Below, piece after piece: positions 42,641-50,757 of a DNA stretch of 64,000 nucleotides. The notes beneath the pieces are model-generated. The model did no database searches and had not been told where the DNA came from. It saw only the letters and a list, made by a program, of their open reading frames with translations. The DNA is from Celeribacter litoreus. Its GTDB lineage: Bacteria; Pseudomonadota; Alphaproteobacteria; Rhodobacterales; Rhodobacteraceae. How positions within the stretch are numbered: the stretch's first letter is position 1; each line of letters begins with the position of its first letter. Location: assembly GCF_020165855.1 (NCBI RefSeq), contig NZ_JAIUFY010000007.1, forward strand, positions 62,001 through 126,000, written 5' to 3'. The translations under genes and the position numbers were made by a program.

Positions 42641-44788
42641 ATGTCCGACACCTATTCCAATGATCGCCCGGGCACGTGGACCCGGCTCCGGTATCGCCTG
42701 ATCCCTGATCACGCCATCGGTGAAATCCTGTCAAAACCATGGATCGACACCGCCATTCCGGTCCTGTTCCTGTTGATGCTCGCCGGGTTTTTCAGCGTCG
42801 TTTCGCCGGAATTCTTTCTACCTGCCAACCTGAACAACCTCTCCCGTATCCTCGGCGAGAACATGTTGCTTGCGATCGGGCTTGCCATCGTCGTGATCGG
42901 CGGCGGGATCGACCTGAGCGTCGGGTCTATTTTCGCGCTCTGTAACTTCGTGGCGCTTGCGCTCATCTTCCATTTTCAGGTCCACGTGGCCCTCGTGTTC
43001 CCGCTCGTCGTGCTCTGTGGGGCGTTGTGCGGAGCGTTCAACGGTTTACTGATTGGCTATCTGCGCCTCCGCGCGTTTCTCTCGACGCTCGTGACGCTCA
43101 TCATCATCCGCGCGATTGTTGAAATTCTCGCGCTGAACTACGCCTCGACGATCATGAGCAGCTATGATGCGAACGGATGGGATCTTCTCGACTTCGTCGC
43201 GGACGGCTCTGTCTTTGGCCTGCCGTCGAGCTTTATCTTCGCCCTCATCGTCGCTGTCATCGCGCATATCTTCATGACGCGGATGCGGATGGGGTGGCAT
43301 ATCCTCGCTGTGGGTGGCGCGCGTCGCTCTGCGTTCAACGTGGGGATCAAGGTCCGCTTTACCGTCTTTATGACCTACGTCATCTCCGGCGCGCTCGCCG
43401 GTGCGGCGGCCTATTTCTACGCCGCGCGTCTCAATGCGGCGGGGAACCAGACGGGTCTCGGCCTCGAACTCATCGTGATCACCGGCGTCGTGCTCGGCGG
43501 TGTGAGCCTCGGCGGGGGTCGTGGCTCCATCACCAAGGCGATGATCGGCACCATCATTGTCGTGTCCATCGTCAACGGCTTGCTGCGCCTCGGTCTCGCG
43601 AGCGGCGGCAGCACCGCGATCCTCGGGATCATCCTGCTTTTGGCTGTGGTCGTCGACATCCGCTGGAACAAGAACCGCCTCAAAGTACTCAACCGCGCCT
43701 ATGTGTCGCCGACGCTCGTTGAAATGGACGAGATGCCGAGCATTGAAGAGGGATCGACCTCTCCCTACGCCCGCAATGCCGCCCTCAAAGACGCGCGGCC
43801 CATTGGCCTTGGCGTGCTCGACGGGCCGGAGGACATGGTGCTCGACGATGAGGGCAACCTCTTCGCCGGTTCGCGCGAAGGCGATATCTTCCGCTTCTTC
43901 GGCCCTGACTTCACCCGTCATGAGCTTTACGCGCATATCGGGGGGCGTCCGCTCGGCGTGCAGGTGGATCGCGATGGCTCTATCGTGGTCTGTGTGGCTG
44001 GTATGGGTCTCTACCGCGTGACGAAAGAGCGCGAGGTTGTGCCGCTCTCGGTGCGCACGAACCGCTCCTTCTTCTCTGTGCTCGACGACTCCCGTGTGCG
44101 GATGGCGGACGATCTCGACATTGCGCCGGATGGCCGGATTTTCTTCTCCGACCCGACGACGCGTTATGAGATCAGCGGCTGGCTCACCGATGCGCTCGAA
44201 GGGCGCGGGAACGGGCGACTGTTGTGCTACGACCCGAAAGACGGGCGCACCAAGACGGTGCTCAAGAACCTCGTCTTCGCCAACGGCATCTGTCTCATGA
44301 ACGACGGCGACTCTGTCCTCGTCGCGGAAACATGGGCCGCGCGCATCCGTCGCTACTGGATTTCCGGTCCGAAGGCTGGGCAGGACGAGGTGTTCCTCGA
44401 CAATCTCCCCGGCTATCCGGACAACATCAACCGCGCCTCGGACGGCACCTATTGGGCCGCGCTGGTGGGGGTTCGCTCTCCGTCGTTCGATTTGGCCCTC
44501 AACATGCCGAAGTTCCGCAAACGCATGATCAGCCGCGTTGCACCCGACAACTGGATCATGCCGAACTCCAACCATGGCTGTGTGATCAAGTTCGACGACG
44601 ACGCCAAGATCGTCGGCTCGCTCTGGGACAGTCCGGACGGCAGCCACCCGCAGGTGACGTCGATCCGCGAACATAAGGGCAAGCTCTATCTCGGCGGCGT
44701 GTTCAACAACCGTGTGGGCGAGATCGATCTGCCGGACGCAGATCAGGAGTGGACGGGCTACACATCCTATTGGGGGACCAAAGCATGA
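42641..44788 (+). CDS. Fusion: RbsC-like ABC permease + SMP-30/strictosidine-synthase-like domain
   Basis: 715 aa in one uninterrupted frame. Residues 1 to about 345 are a full sugar-type permease (LAIVVIGGGIDLSVGSIFAL, AFNGLLIGYLRLRAFLSTLV, GVSLGGGRGS). After a polar linker (about 345-385) the rest is a six-bladed beta-propeller of the SMP-30/strictosidine synthase superfamily (MADDLDIAPDGRIFFSDPTTRYE, FANGICLMNDGDSVLVAETW, GYPDNINRASDGTYW). Such propellers include lactonases and related hydrolases. If the permease keeps both termini inside, as RbsC does, the propeller is cytoplasmic and could process cargo on arrival (inference). The next gene encodes a free propeller of the same type and overlaps by 4 bases. 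Confidence 0.88.
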   Translation: MSDTYSNDRPGTWTRLRYRLIPDHAIGEILSKPWIDTAIPVLFLLMLAGFFSVVSPEFFLPANLNNLSRILGENMLLAIGLAIVVIGGGIDLSVGSIFALCNFVALALIFHFQVHVALVFPLVVLCGALCGAFNGLLIGYLRLRAFLSTLVTLIIIRAIVEILALNYASTIMSSYDANGWDLLDFVADGSVFGLPSSFIFALIVAVIAHIFMTRMRMGWHILAVGGARRSAFNVGIKVRFTVFMTYVISGALAGAAAYFYAARLNAAGNQTGLGLELIVITGVVLGGVSLGGGRGSITKAMIGTIIVVSIVNGLLRLGLASGGSTAILGIILLLAVVVDIRWNKNRLKVLNRAYVSPTLVEMDEMPSIEEGSTSPYARNAALKDARPIGLGVLDGPEDMVLDDEGNLFAGSREGDIFRFFGPDFTRHELYAHIGGRPLGVQVDRDGSIVVCVAGMGLYRVTKEREVVPLSVRTNRSFFSVLDDSRVRMADDLDIAPDGRIFFSDPTTRYEISGWLTDALEGRGNGRLLCYDPKDGRTKTVLKNLVFANGICLMNDGDSVLVAETWAARIRRYWISGPKAGQDEVFLDNLPGYPDNINRASDGTYWAALVGVRSPSFDLALNMPKFRKRMISRVAPDNWIMPNSNHGCVIKFDDDAKIVGSLWDSPDGSHPQVTSIREHKGKLYLGGVFNNRVGEIDLPDADQEWTGYTSYWGTKA

Positions 44789-45873
44789 TCGGCGCTGTGA
44801 CCAGAATGTGGGATGCCATCCGCGGGACAGGGGATGCGGCGCTGACCGTGCCTGCGATGGACGGGGCCTTTATGGCCGACACCGCCATCGAGACGGCCGA
44901 TGTGCTCTATGCCTGCGCGGAGCCCGATAACCTCGTGGCGACCTCTTCGGGCGTGGTATTCTCCACCGGCGGGACAATCCTGCGGGTAGAGCAGGGCGGT
45001 GCGCCTGTGGTGGTTGAAGAGGGCGATGCCTCTGTGACCGCCTTGGCTGCGCTGTCCGACGGGCGGGTGATTGTCGCGCGCTCGGGCGCGGCGCCGTATA
45101 TCCTCGGGGAAGTCGGTCAGGCCCCGCTCTTTCCCGACACCAAGGGGATGACAGGCGACATCACGGCGCTCACGGTGCTGCCCGACGGGCGGGTCGCCGC
45201 GACCATCGGCGCGGAGGGGTTGGCAGAGGCCGACTGGCCCCGCGACTTTCTCAAGCGCGGGTCCACGGGCTCCGTCTGGGTCGGACTGCCGGGGCAGGCG
45301 GCGCAGCGTGTCGCAAAGGATCTCGCCTATCCGAACGGCGTTGTGGCGGATGATGACGGTGCGCTCGTCGTGTCGCTGGCGTGGCGCTGCGCGCTCGTGC
45401 GGGTGCGGACGGGTAAGGCGCCTGAGACGCTCTTGAGCAACCTGCCGGGCTATCCGGCGCGGATCACGCGGTCTGCGTCAGGGGGCTATTGGCTCTCGCT
45501 TTTCGCGCCGCGCAACCAGTTCATCGAATTCGTCCTGCGCGAACCGGCCTACGTGCGCCGGATGATTGCAGAGGTCGATCCGCGCTACTGGGTCACGCCG
45601 CGTCTCAGTCCCGAAATCGGGCCGCTTGATCCGATGTTGGAGGGCTGCACCAAGAAAGGGTCGGAAATCAAACCCTGGGCGCCGTCGTTGTCCTACGGCA
45701 TGGTCGCGCATTTGCGGCCTGATTTTCATCCCGATAGCAGCGTCCAGAGCCGCGCCAACGGGCATCGCCACGGCATCCGCAGCGCCGTCGAGGCAGACGG
45801 CACGCTCTATATCGCAAGCCGCGGCGGAAACGTCATCGTCACGCTGCCGACCGCACAGGAGACTGTCCAATGA
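44785..45873 (+). CDS. SMP-30/strictosidine-synthase-like beta-propeller protein
   Basis: 362 aa soluble propeller, related to the C-terminal half of the preceding fusion protein (AYPNGVVADDDGALVVSLAW and LLSNLPGYPARITRSASGGYW match the fused domain). No signal peptide is seen, so it should be cytoplasmic. It could be a lactonase-type hydrolase or a partner of the fused domain. Its start overlaps the previous stop (ATGA) and its stop overlaps the ATPase 2 start, so the three genes are tightly coupled. Substrate unknown. Confidence 0.75.
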   Translation: MIGAVTRMWDAIRGTGDAALTVPAMDGAFMADTAIETADVLYACAEPDNLVATSSGVVFSTGGTILRVEQGGAPVVVEEGDASVTALAALSDGRVIVARSGAAPYILGEVGQAPLFPDTKGMTGDITALTVLPDGRVAATIGAEGLAEADWPRDFLKRGSTGSVWVGLPGQAAQRVAKDLAYPNGVVADDDGALVVSLAWRCALVRVRTGKAPETLLSNLPGYPARITRSASGGYWLSLFAPRNQFIEFVLREPAYVRRMIAEVDPRYWVTPRLSPEIGPLDPMLEGCTKKGSEIKPWAPSLSYGMVAHLRPDFHPDSSVQSRANGHRHGIRSAVEADGTLYIASRGGNVIVTLPTAQETVQ

Positions 45874-47405
45874 ACGCGATGAACATGCCGCTCGGTGGCC
45901 AAGAGACGACGACCGGCCCGCTGGTCAAAATGAAGGGGATCACCAAGGAGTATCACGGTGTGCCTGCGGTGAAGAACGTGGATTTCACGCTCGAACGCGG
46001 AGAGGTCCATGCGCTCTTGGGCGAAAACGGTGCGGGGAAATCGACGCTGACAAAGATGCTGTCGGGTGTGACGAACCCCACCCACGGCGTGATCGAGGTG
46101 GACGGAAAAGAAGTGCGGATCGGATCTCCGTCGGATGCGCGCGATCTCGGCATCGTCATGGTCTATCAGGAGACGAGCCTCGTGTCCTCCATGAGCGTGG
46201 GGCAAAACCTGTTTCTCGGCGATGAGGCGCGGTTCAATAAGCTGCGCGATCTCTACATTCAGGCGCAGGTGATCCTGCACTCGCTCAATTTCGACGTGAA
46301 CCCGTGGGATCAGGTCGACACCTTGGGCGCGGCGCAGAAACAGATGGTCGAGATCGCGCGCGCCGTCCGTCAGAACGCGCGTGTCATCATCTTTGACGAA
46401 CCGACCGCAACCCTGACACCAGAGGAGCGTGCGCATTTCTTTTCTCTCATCGGGCGTCTGCGCAATCAGGGCGTCACCATCGTCTTCATCACCCACGCGC
46501 TCGAAGAGGCGCTCAATGTCTCCGACCGGATCACCATCCTGCGGGATGGCGAGATCGTCACCTCGGACGTCACATCCAACTTCACGCAGGACTCCATCGT
46601 GCGCGACATGGTGGGGCGTGATCTGACCGAGGAACTCTATGGTCACGTTGAAAAGCGGGAGGCCCGTCAAGCCAAAGGCGAGGTTCTGAGCGTCGAGAAC
46701 CTGTCGCTGGGGAGTATCGTGCGCAACAACTCCTTCACGATCTACGGGGGACAAATCACCGGCTTTTTCGGTCTCGTCGGCTCCGGTCGGACCGAGGCGG
46801 CGAAGATCGTGTCGGGTGTGCTCAAGCGCAACTTCTTCCACGGGGGCACGGTGCGTCTCGGCGGGAAACCCGTGCGCTACCGTGTGCCGCTTCAGGCGAT
46901 GCGCGACGGGATCGTCTATGTGACCGAGGACCGCAAGATTGAGGGCTTCTTTGAAACCATGTCGATCGGGGAGAACCTGCACATCGCCGACCTCGCGGCC
47001 TCACCCGAAAAAGGGTCCGTCATCCGCATGAGCGAGGCGAAGGAACTGTTCAAGGTCTGGAAAGAAAAGCTCTCGATCCGCGCCATGAGCGCAGAGGCGA
47101 AGGTGCTCGAACTGTCGGGTGGCAACCAGCAGAAGGTCGTGATCGCGAAATCGCTTTTGCAAAAGCCGAAGCTCATCATCTTTGACGAGCCGACGCGCGG
47201 TGTGGACGTGGGGGCGATTGCGGAGATTCACAAGATCATCAACGAACTCGCGGATAGCGGGATGGCCGTCGTCGTGATCTCTTCCTACCTGCCGGAAATC
47301 CAGCACCTCTCCGACCGCATTCTCGTGAACCGCGGCGGGCGGGTCGTGGCGGAGTTTCCGCGCGGGGCGACCGACGACGAGATCATGTTCGCCTCTGTCC
47401 ACTAG
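45870..47405 (+). CDS. Sugar-type ABC transporter ATPase 2 (RbsA-like)
   Basis: 511 aa duplicated ATPase. The first Walker A GENGAGKS is at residues 51-58 with Walker B VIIFDEPTATLTPEE. The second Walker A is GLVGSGRT, with Lys replaced by Arg as is usual for the weak second site of this family, and LSGGNQQK is its signature. It presumably drives the permease-propeller fusion with binding protein 2. Last gene of the operon, followed by a terminator. Confidence 0.92.
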   Translation: MNAMNMPLGGQETTTGPLVKMKGITKEYHGVPAVKNVDFTLERGEVHALLGENGAGKSTLTKMLSGVTNPTHGVIEVDGKEVRIGSPSDARDLGIVMVYQETSLVSSMSVGQNLFLGDEARFNKLRDLYIQAQVILHSLNFDVNPWDQVDTLGAAQKQMVEIARAVRQNARVIIFDEPTATLTPEERAHFFSLIGRLRNQGVTIVFITHALEEALNVSDRITILRDGEIVTSDVTSNFTQDSIVRDMVGRDLTEELYGHVEKREARQAKGEVLSVENLSLGSIVRNNSFTIYGGQITGFFGLVGSGRTEAAKIVSGVLKRNFFHGGTVRLGGKPVRYRVPLQAMRDGIVYVTEDRKIEGFFETMSIGENLHIADLAASPEKGSVIRMSEAKELFKVWKEKLSIRAMSAEAKVLELSGGNQQKVVIAKSLLQKPKLIIFDEPTRGVDVGAIAEIHKIINELADSGMAVVVISSYLPEIQHLSDRILVNRGGRVVAEFPRGATDDEIMFASVH

Positions 47406-47425
47406 GTCGCGACCGAAGACACGAA

Positions 47426-47460
47426 AAAACCCCCGGCTGATCCTGTCGGCCGGGGGTTTT
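47426..47460. terminator. Bidirectional rho-independent terminator
   Basis: AAAACCCCCGGC/GCCGGGGGTTTT, a 12-bp stem counting A-T pairs, loop of 11 bases. It ends the ABC operon (+) and the convergent binding-protein gene (-). Confidence 0.92.
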
Positions 47461-47480
47461 CTATTTTTGTGCGGTGTGGA

Positions 47481-48626
47481 TCACTCCATGCCGTAGGTGG
47501 TCGCGTCCACTTTCGAGAAAATCTCGTCCTCGTAAATCTGTGCGAGCGTCTCCACGTCTTTGACATCGCGGGTCAGGCCTTTCCACTTTTCGACCAGCGC
47601 GCGGACAGTCGCCACTTTCTCGGCGGCGTTATCGACGCCGTAGGTCTCGGTGAAAAGTTCGGAAATCAGCGCAGCGTCTTCCATCACGAAGGTCTCGGTG
47701 GCTTCGGTGAGTTCAGGGCCGGCCTCGATGATGTCGATGCCTTCTTCACGCGCGGCGGCGAGGGCCTCCATCGGACGGGTGTAGTAGTTGAAGGTGATTT
47801 CCGCGCTGTTGAACGCGGCGGCTTTAAGCATTGCGACACGTTCGTCCGTGCTCAGGCTGCGCCATGCGTCGATGTTGGTGTTTGCGGCACCCACACCCAC
47901 GAACAGACCACCCGGCACGCCGAGGGTGATGTGCTTGGTCACGTCCATGAGTTGCAGGTCGAGCAAGTCGGCAGGGTGCACCACGGTGCAATCCACGAGA
48001 CCCTGGCTCAGTGCCTCATAGGTTTCGTTGGCGGAGATGCTCACACGGGTTGCGCCCATGGCTTCGGCCCAACGGCCCCAGTTGGCGGAGGCCACGCGGA
48101 GTTTCTTGCCCTTGAGGTCCTCGACCGCGCGGATCGGGGTGGTGCAGAGCAGGGCGTAATCGTGGGTGGCGATGCTGCCGAGGTAAATCTGCTGCTCACG
48201 CGCAAATTCGGCGGTGCATTCGGGGCAGTCGAGCATGATGTATTCGGTCAGCGCGCCTGTCATCGCAAAGCCCGGGGCGTCAATCCGCTCGCCCACGGTG
48301 GAGAGCATGTTGAGGTCCGCGCCAAGGTTTGAGTTCGCGTATTCCGCCGGATGGTAGGGCATGATCACATAGCCCATGTCCACGATGTGATCGCGCAGAC
48401 CCGGCCCGGTCTGTTTGAGATCAAGCAGCGAGAGCGGGTAGAGCTTGATCGTCGGGCCGCCGTTTTCAGCGACTTTGGCGACGAATTTTTCAAGGCTCTG
48501 GACCACGGTGCTCCCCGACGGGAAGCCGACGGCGTAGGTCAGATCCTTTGCGCTAACGGCTTGGCCGGCGAACATGAGGGCAGCGATGCTGGCCCCCTTG
48601 ATTGCGGTTTTCCATGATGTGTTCAT
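47481..48626 (-). CDS. dctP: TRAP transporter substrate-binding protein (DctP family) 2, orphan
   Basis: 381 aa with a Sec signal (MNTSWKTAIKGAS to about AVSAKD). It is close to the binding protein at 12179: DLTYAVGFPSGST against ELTYAIGFPTGST, the same CPEC motif, and the same DHIVDMG. No DctQ or DctM gene is next to it, so it may deliver a second ligand to the permease encoded at 13389-15265 (inference). It follows an alcohol dehydrogenase gene by 34 bases in one operon. RBS GGAGGAGGAACTCA. Confidence 0.87.
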   Translation of the reverse strand: MNTSWKTAIKGASIAALMFAGQAVSAKDLTYAVGFPSGSTVVQSLEKFVAKVAENGGPTIKLYPLSLLDLKQTGPGLRDHIVDMGYVIMPYHPAEYANSNLGADLNMLSTVGERIDAPGFAMTGALTEYIMLDCPECTAEFAREQQIYLGSIATHDYALLCTTPIRAVEDLKGKKLRVASANWGRWAEAMGATRVSISANETYEALSQGLVDCTVVHPADLLDLQLMDVTKHITLGVPGGLFVGVGAANTNIDAWRSLSTDERVAMLKAAAFNSAEITFNYYTRPMEALAAAREEGIDIIEAGPELTEATETFVMEDAALISELFTETYGVDNAAEKVATVRALVEKWKGLTRDVKDVETLAQIYEDEIFSKVDATTYGME

Positions 48627-48660
48627 TGAGTTCCTCCTCCTCTGTTAACTTTTTGCGCGC

Positions 48661-49713
48661 CTATGGCACGAGCACGGCGCGACCGACGATGCGGCCTTCT
48701 TCGAGTTCGTGCATGGCGTCATTCGCCTCTTCGAGCGCATAGCGCGTGGTCTGGAGCGGCTGGACTTTGCCCGCGCGTGCCAGATCAATCAGTTCGGCAA
48801 ATTCCGGCAGGCTTCCGACGACGGAGCCGATGACGCTCACCGCCTTGAGCGGGAACATCGGCAACGGCCAGTCAGAGGCCCCGCCAAACAAACCCACGAG
48901 AATGACTTTTCCGCCCTTGCTCACCATGTCGAACGACATGCCCGCCGTTGCGGGGGCGGCAACAAAATCGATGACGGAGGGGATCGGCGCGCCGACGGCG
49001 GCCTGAATCTGGGCCATGGCATCTTCGGCCTTGCCGTCGATCACCGCACCGGCCCCGGCCTCAAGCGCGGCGGCGCGTTTGGCGGGATCGATGTCCACAA
49101 CGACCGGCGGCAGACCGCCAAGCGCCTGAACGAGACCGACACACATCAACCCGAGACCACCGGCTCCGATGATGACCAGCGGGGTCTCCGCAATTGTGTC
49201 TTCGACCTTCTTGAGCGCAGAAAACGCCGTCAGGCCAGAACAGGCGAGCGGCGCCGCAATCGCGGGGTCCATGTCGCCGATGTCAAAGAGGTAGCGCGGG
49301 TGCTTCACCTTGATCATCGAGGCAAAGCCGCCGTCGGTATGAAATCCGAGATTGCGCGGTTTGAGGCAGAAGTTCTCCGCCCCTTCGAGGCATTTGCGGC
49401 ACTCGCCGCAGCCCTGCCACGGAAAGACGACATAGGTGCTGTTGGTGTCGAGGCCCTTGACCTCTGCGCCCGTCGCGACGATTTCGCCCGCGATCTCGTG
49501 GCCGAGGATCACAGGGAGTTCGAGACCACGGCTCGCAAACTCCAATTTGCGCCCGTGACCGAGGTCGTAATTGCCGCTGTGGATATGCAGATCGCTGTGG
49601 CACAGGCCCGCTGCGGTGATCTTGACCAATACTTCTGTACCGGTGGGTGTCGGGTCGCTCCGGTCCTCATGAACCAACGGTGCACCGAACTCGTGCATGC
49701 ATTCACAGCGCAT
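48661..49713 (-). CDS. Zinc-dependent alcohol dehydrogenase 3
   Basis: 350 aa medium-chain dehydrogenase. Catalytic ligands Cys38 (GLCHSD) and His72-Glu73 (GHEIAGE); structural zinc Cys102, Cys105, Cys108 and Cys116. The nucleotide site is VIIGAGGLGLMCVGL. Relatives include 6-hydroxycyclohex-1-ene-1-carbonyl-CoA dehydrogenases, an attractive option beside a ring-opening operon, but sequence alone cannot separate this from a plain alcohol dehydrogenase. The ATG at 49713 follows GTTCAGGAGGAAAA; the frame is open far upstream, but only this part is family-like. Confidence 0.83.
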   Translation of the reverse strand: MRCECMHEFGAPLVHEDRSDPTPTGTEVLVKITAAGLCHSDLHIHSGNYDLGHGRKLEFASRGLELPVILGHEIAGEIVATGAEVKGLDTNSTYVVFPWQGCGECRKCLEGAENFCLKPRNLGFHTDGGFASMIKVKHPRYLFDIGDMDPAIAAPLACSGLTAFSALKKVEDTIAETPLVIIGAGGLGLMCVGLVQALGGLPPVVVDIDPAKRAAALEAGAGAVIDGKAEDAMAQIQAAVGAPIPSVIDFVAAPATAGMSFDMVSKGGKVILVGLFGGASDWPLPMFPLKAVSVIGSVVGSLPEFAELIDLARAGKVQPLQTTRYALEEANDAMHELEEGRIVGRAVLVP

Positions 49714-49762
49714 TTTTCCTCCTGAACGCGGATGTCGCGAATTTTTCTCCTGACCCATGGCG

Positions 49763-49778
49763 CGCAATTCCTGTGCCA
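49763..49778 (-). promoter_or_regulatory. Sigma-54 promoter for the 49713-47481 operon
   Basis: On the - strand: TGGCACA-GGAA-TTGCG, full consensus. Predicted start near 49751, 38 bases before the ATG at 49713. Confidence 0.9.
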
Positions 49779-49846
49779 AGGTGCTGTTGGGGCAAAAACA
49801 GGGGTGGCGCGAAATATCCGGCGCTCGCGCGGTTTTTGGCCGGAGC

Positions 49847-49862
49847 TGGCACAACTTTTGCG
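49847..49862 (+). promoter_or_regulatory. Sigma-54 promoter for the ring-opening operon
   Basis: TGGCACA-ACTT-TTGCG, full consensus. Predicted start near 49874, 95 bases before the ATG at 49969. An inverted repeat CTGTT-N8-AACAG lies between this and the divergent promoter at 49763. Confidence 0.9.
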
Positions 49863-49968
49863 TGGTTCGAAAACAGACCTCAGTGGAACTGTCCTCGGGC
49901 GCTCCACTTTGAGGAAAAACAGCAAATTTACGCTCCGAAAAAGGAGTGGGAAGTGGAAGGACGACACT

Positions 49969-50748
49969 ATGAGCTTTAGCGAAATTCTCTTTGAGGAAGA
50001 TGGTCCAATCGCCAAGATCACGCTGAACCGGCCGGACAACGGCAACATGTTCACCGAGACCATGTGCCACGAGATCCGCGACTGTATCGAAGGCATCCGC
50101 CGTGAAACCCGCACGCGTGTCGTGGTGATCACCGGCGCGGGCGACCGGTTCTTCTGCATCGGCGGCCAGAAAGACGGGATGGAGAAGACCAATCTCTATG
50201 CTGGCACGCTTCCGGTTCTGGAAATGTATGAAGCCATCGACAAGCTGCAAAAGCCGGTGATCGCCTCTGTGAACGGCTATGCCGTGGGCGGCGGCAACGT
50301 GCTTCAGGTTGTGTGTGATGTGACCATCGCCAAAGAGAGCGCGGTGTTCCGTCAGGTCGGCCCGATGATGGGCTCTTTCGATGCGGGCTATGGCACCTGG
50401 TATCTCGAAGATCTCGTCGGCAAGAAACGCGCCAAAGAGATTTGGTACTGCAACAAGAAGATGACCGCGGCCGAGGCCAAAGAGATCGGCATGATCAACC
50501 GTGTCGTGCCGGATGACCAGCTTGAGGAAAAGACGCGCGAATTTGCGCTTGAGATCGCGGATCGCGGGTCGTTTGCTCTGGCCTCGATCAAAGGTGCGTT
50601 CAATGCTCGTCACGGCGGCGTCGGTGGTCTGTCGCGCGTCACGCACGACCTGCTTTTGACCCAGTATCTCGGCAGCGATGAACACAAGGAGCTCAACGAG
50701 AGCTTTAACGGTCGCCGCGCGCCCGATCCGTCCAAATTCGGCAAGTGA
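49969..50748 (+). CDS. badI: 2-ketocyclohexanecarboxyl-CoA hydrolase (BadI)-like ring-opening enzyme
   Basis: 259 aa crotonase of the MenB/BadI branch. GYAVGGGNVLQVVCDVTI, the GSFDAGYG motif (Ser136, Asp138 and Tyr141 kept, unlike the protein at 163) and GKKRAKEIWYCNKK match BadI closely. BadI adds water across the ring C-C bond of a 2-oxocyclohexanecarboxyl-CoA to give pimeloyl-CoA. The following genes supply exactly the earlier steps of that route, which supports the call. A dihydroxynaphthoyl-CoA synthase role is unlikely, since no other menaquinone genes are here. ATG at 49969 behind GGAAGGACGACACT. Confidence 0.78.
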   Translation: MSFSEILFEEDGPIAKITLNRPDNGNMFTETMCHEIRDCIEGIRRETRTRVVVITGAGDRFFCIGGQKDGMEKTNLYAGTLPVLEMYEAIDKLQKPVIASVNGYAVGGGNVLQVVCDVTIAKESAVFRQVGPMMGSFDAGYGTWYLEDLVGKKRAKEIWYCNKKMTAAEAKEIGMINRVVPDDQLEEKTREFALEIADRGSFALASIKGAFNARHGGVGGLSRVTHDLLLTQYLGSDEHKELNESFNGRRAPDPSKFGK

Positions 50749-50757
50749 GGTGATCCA

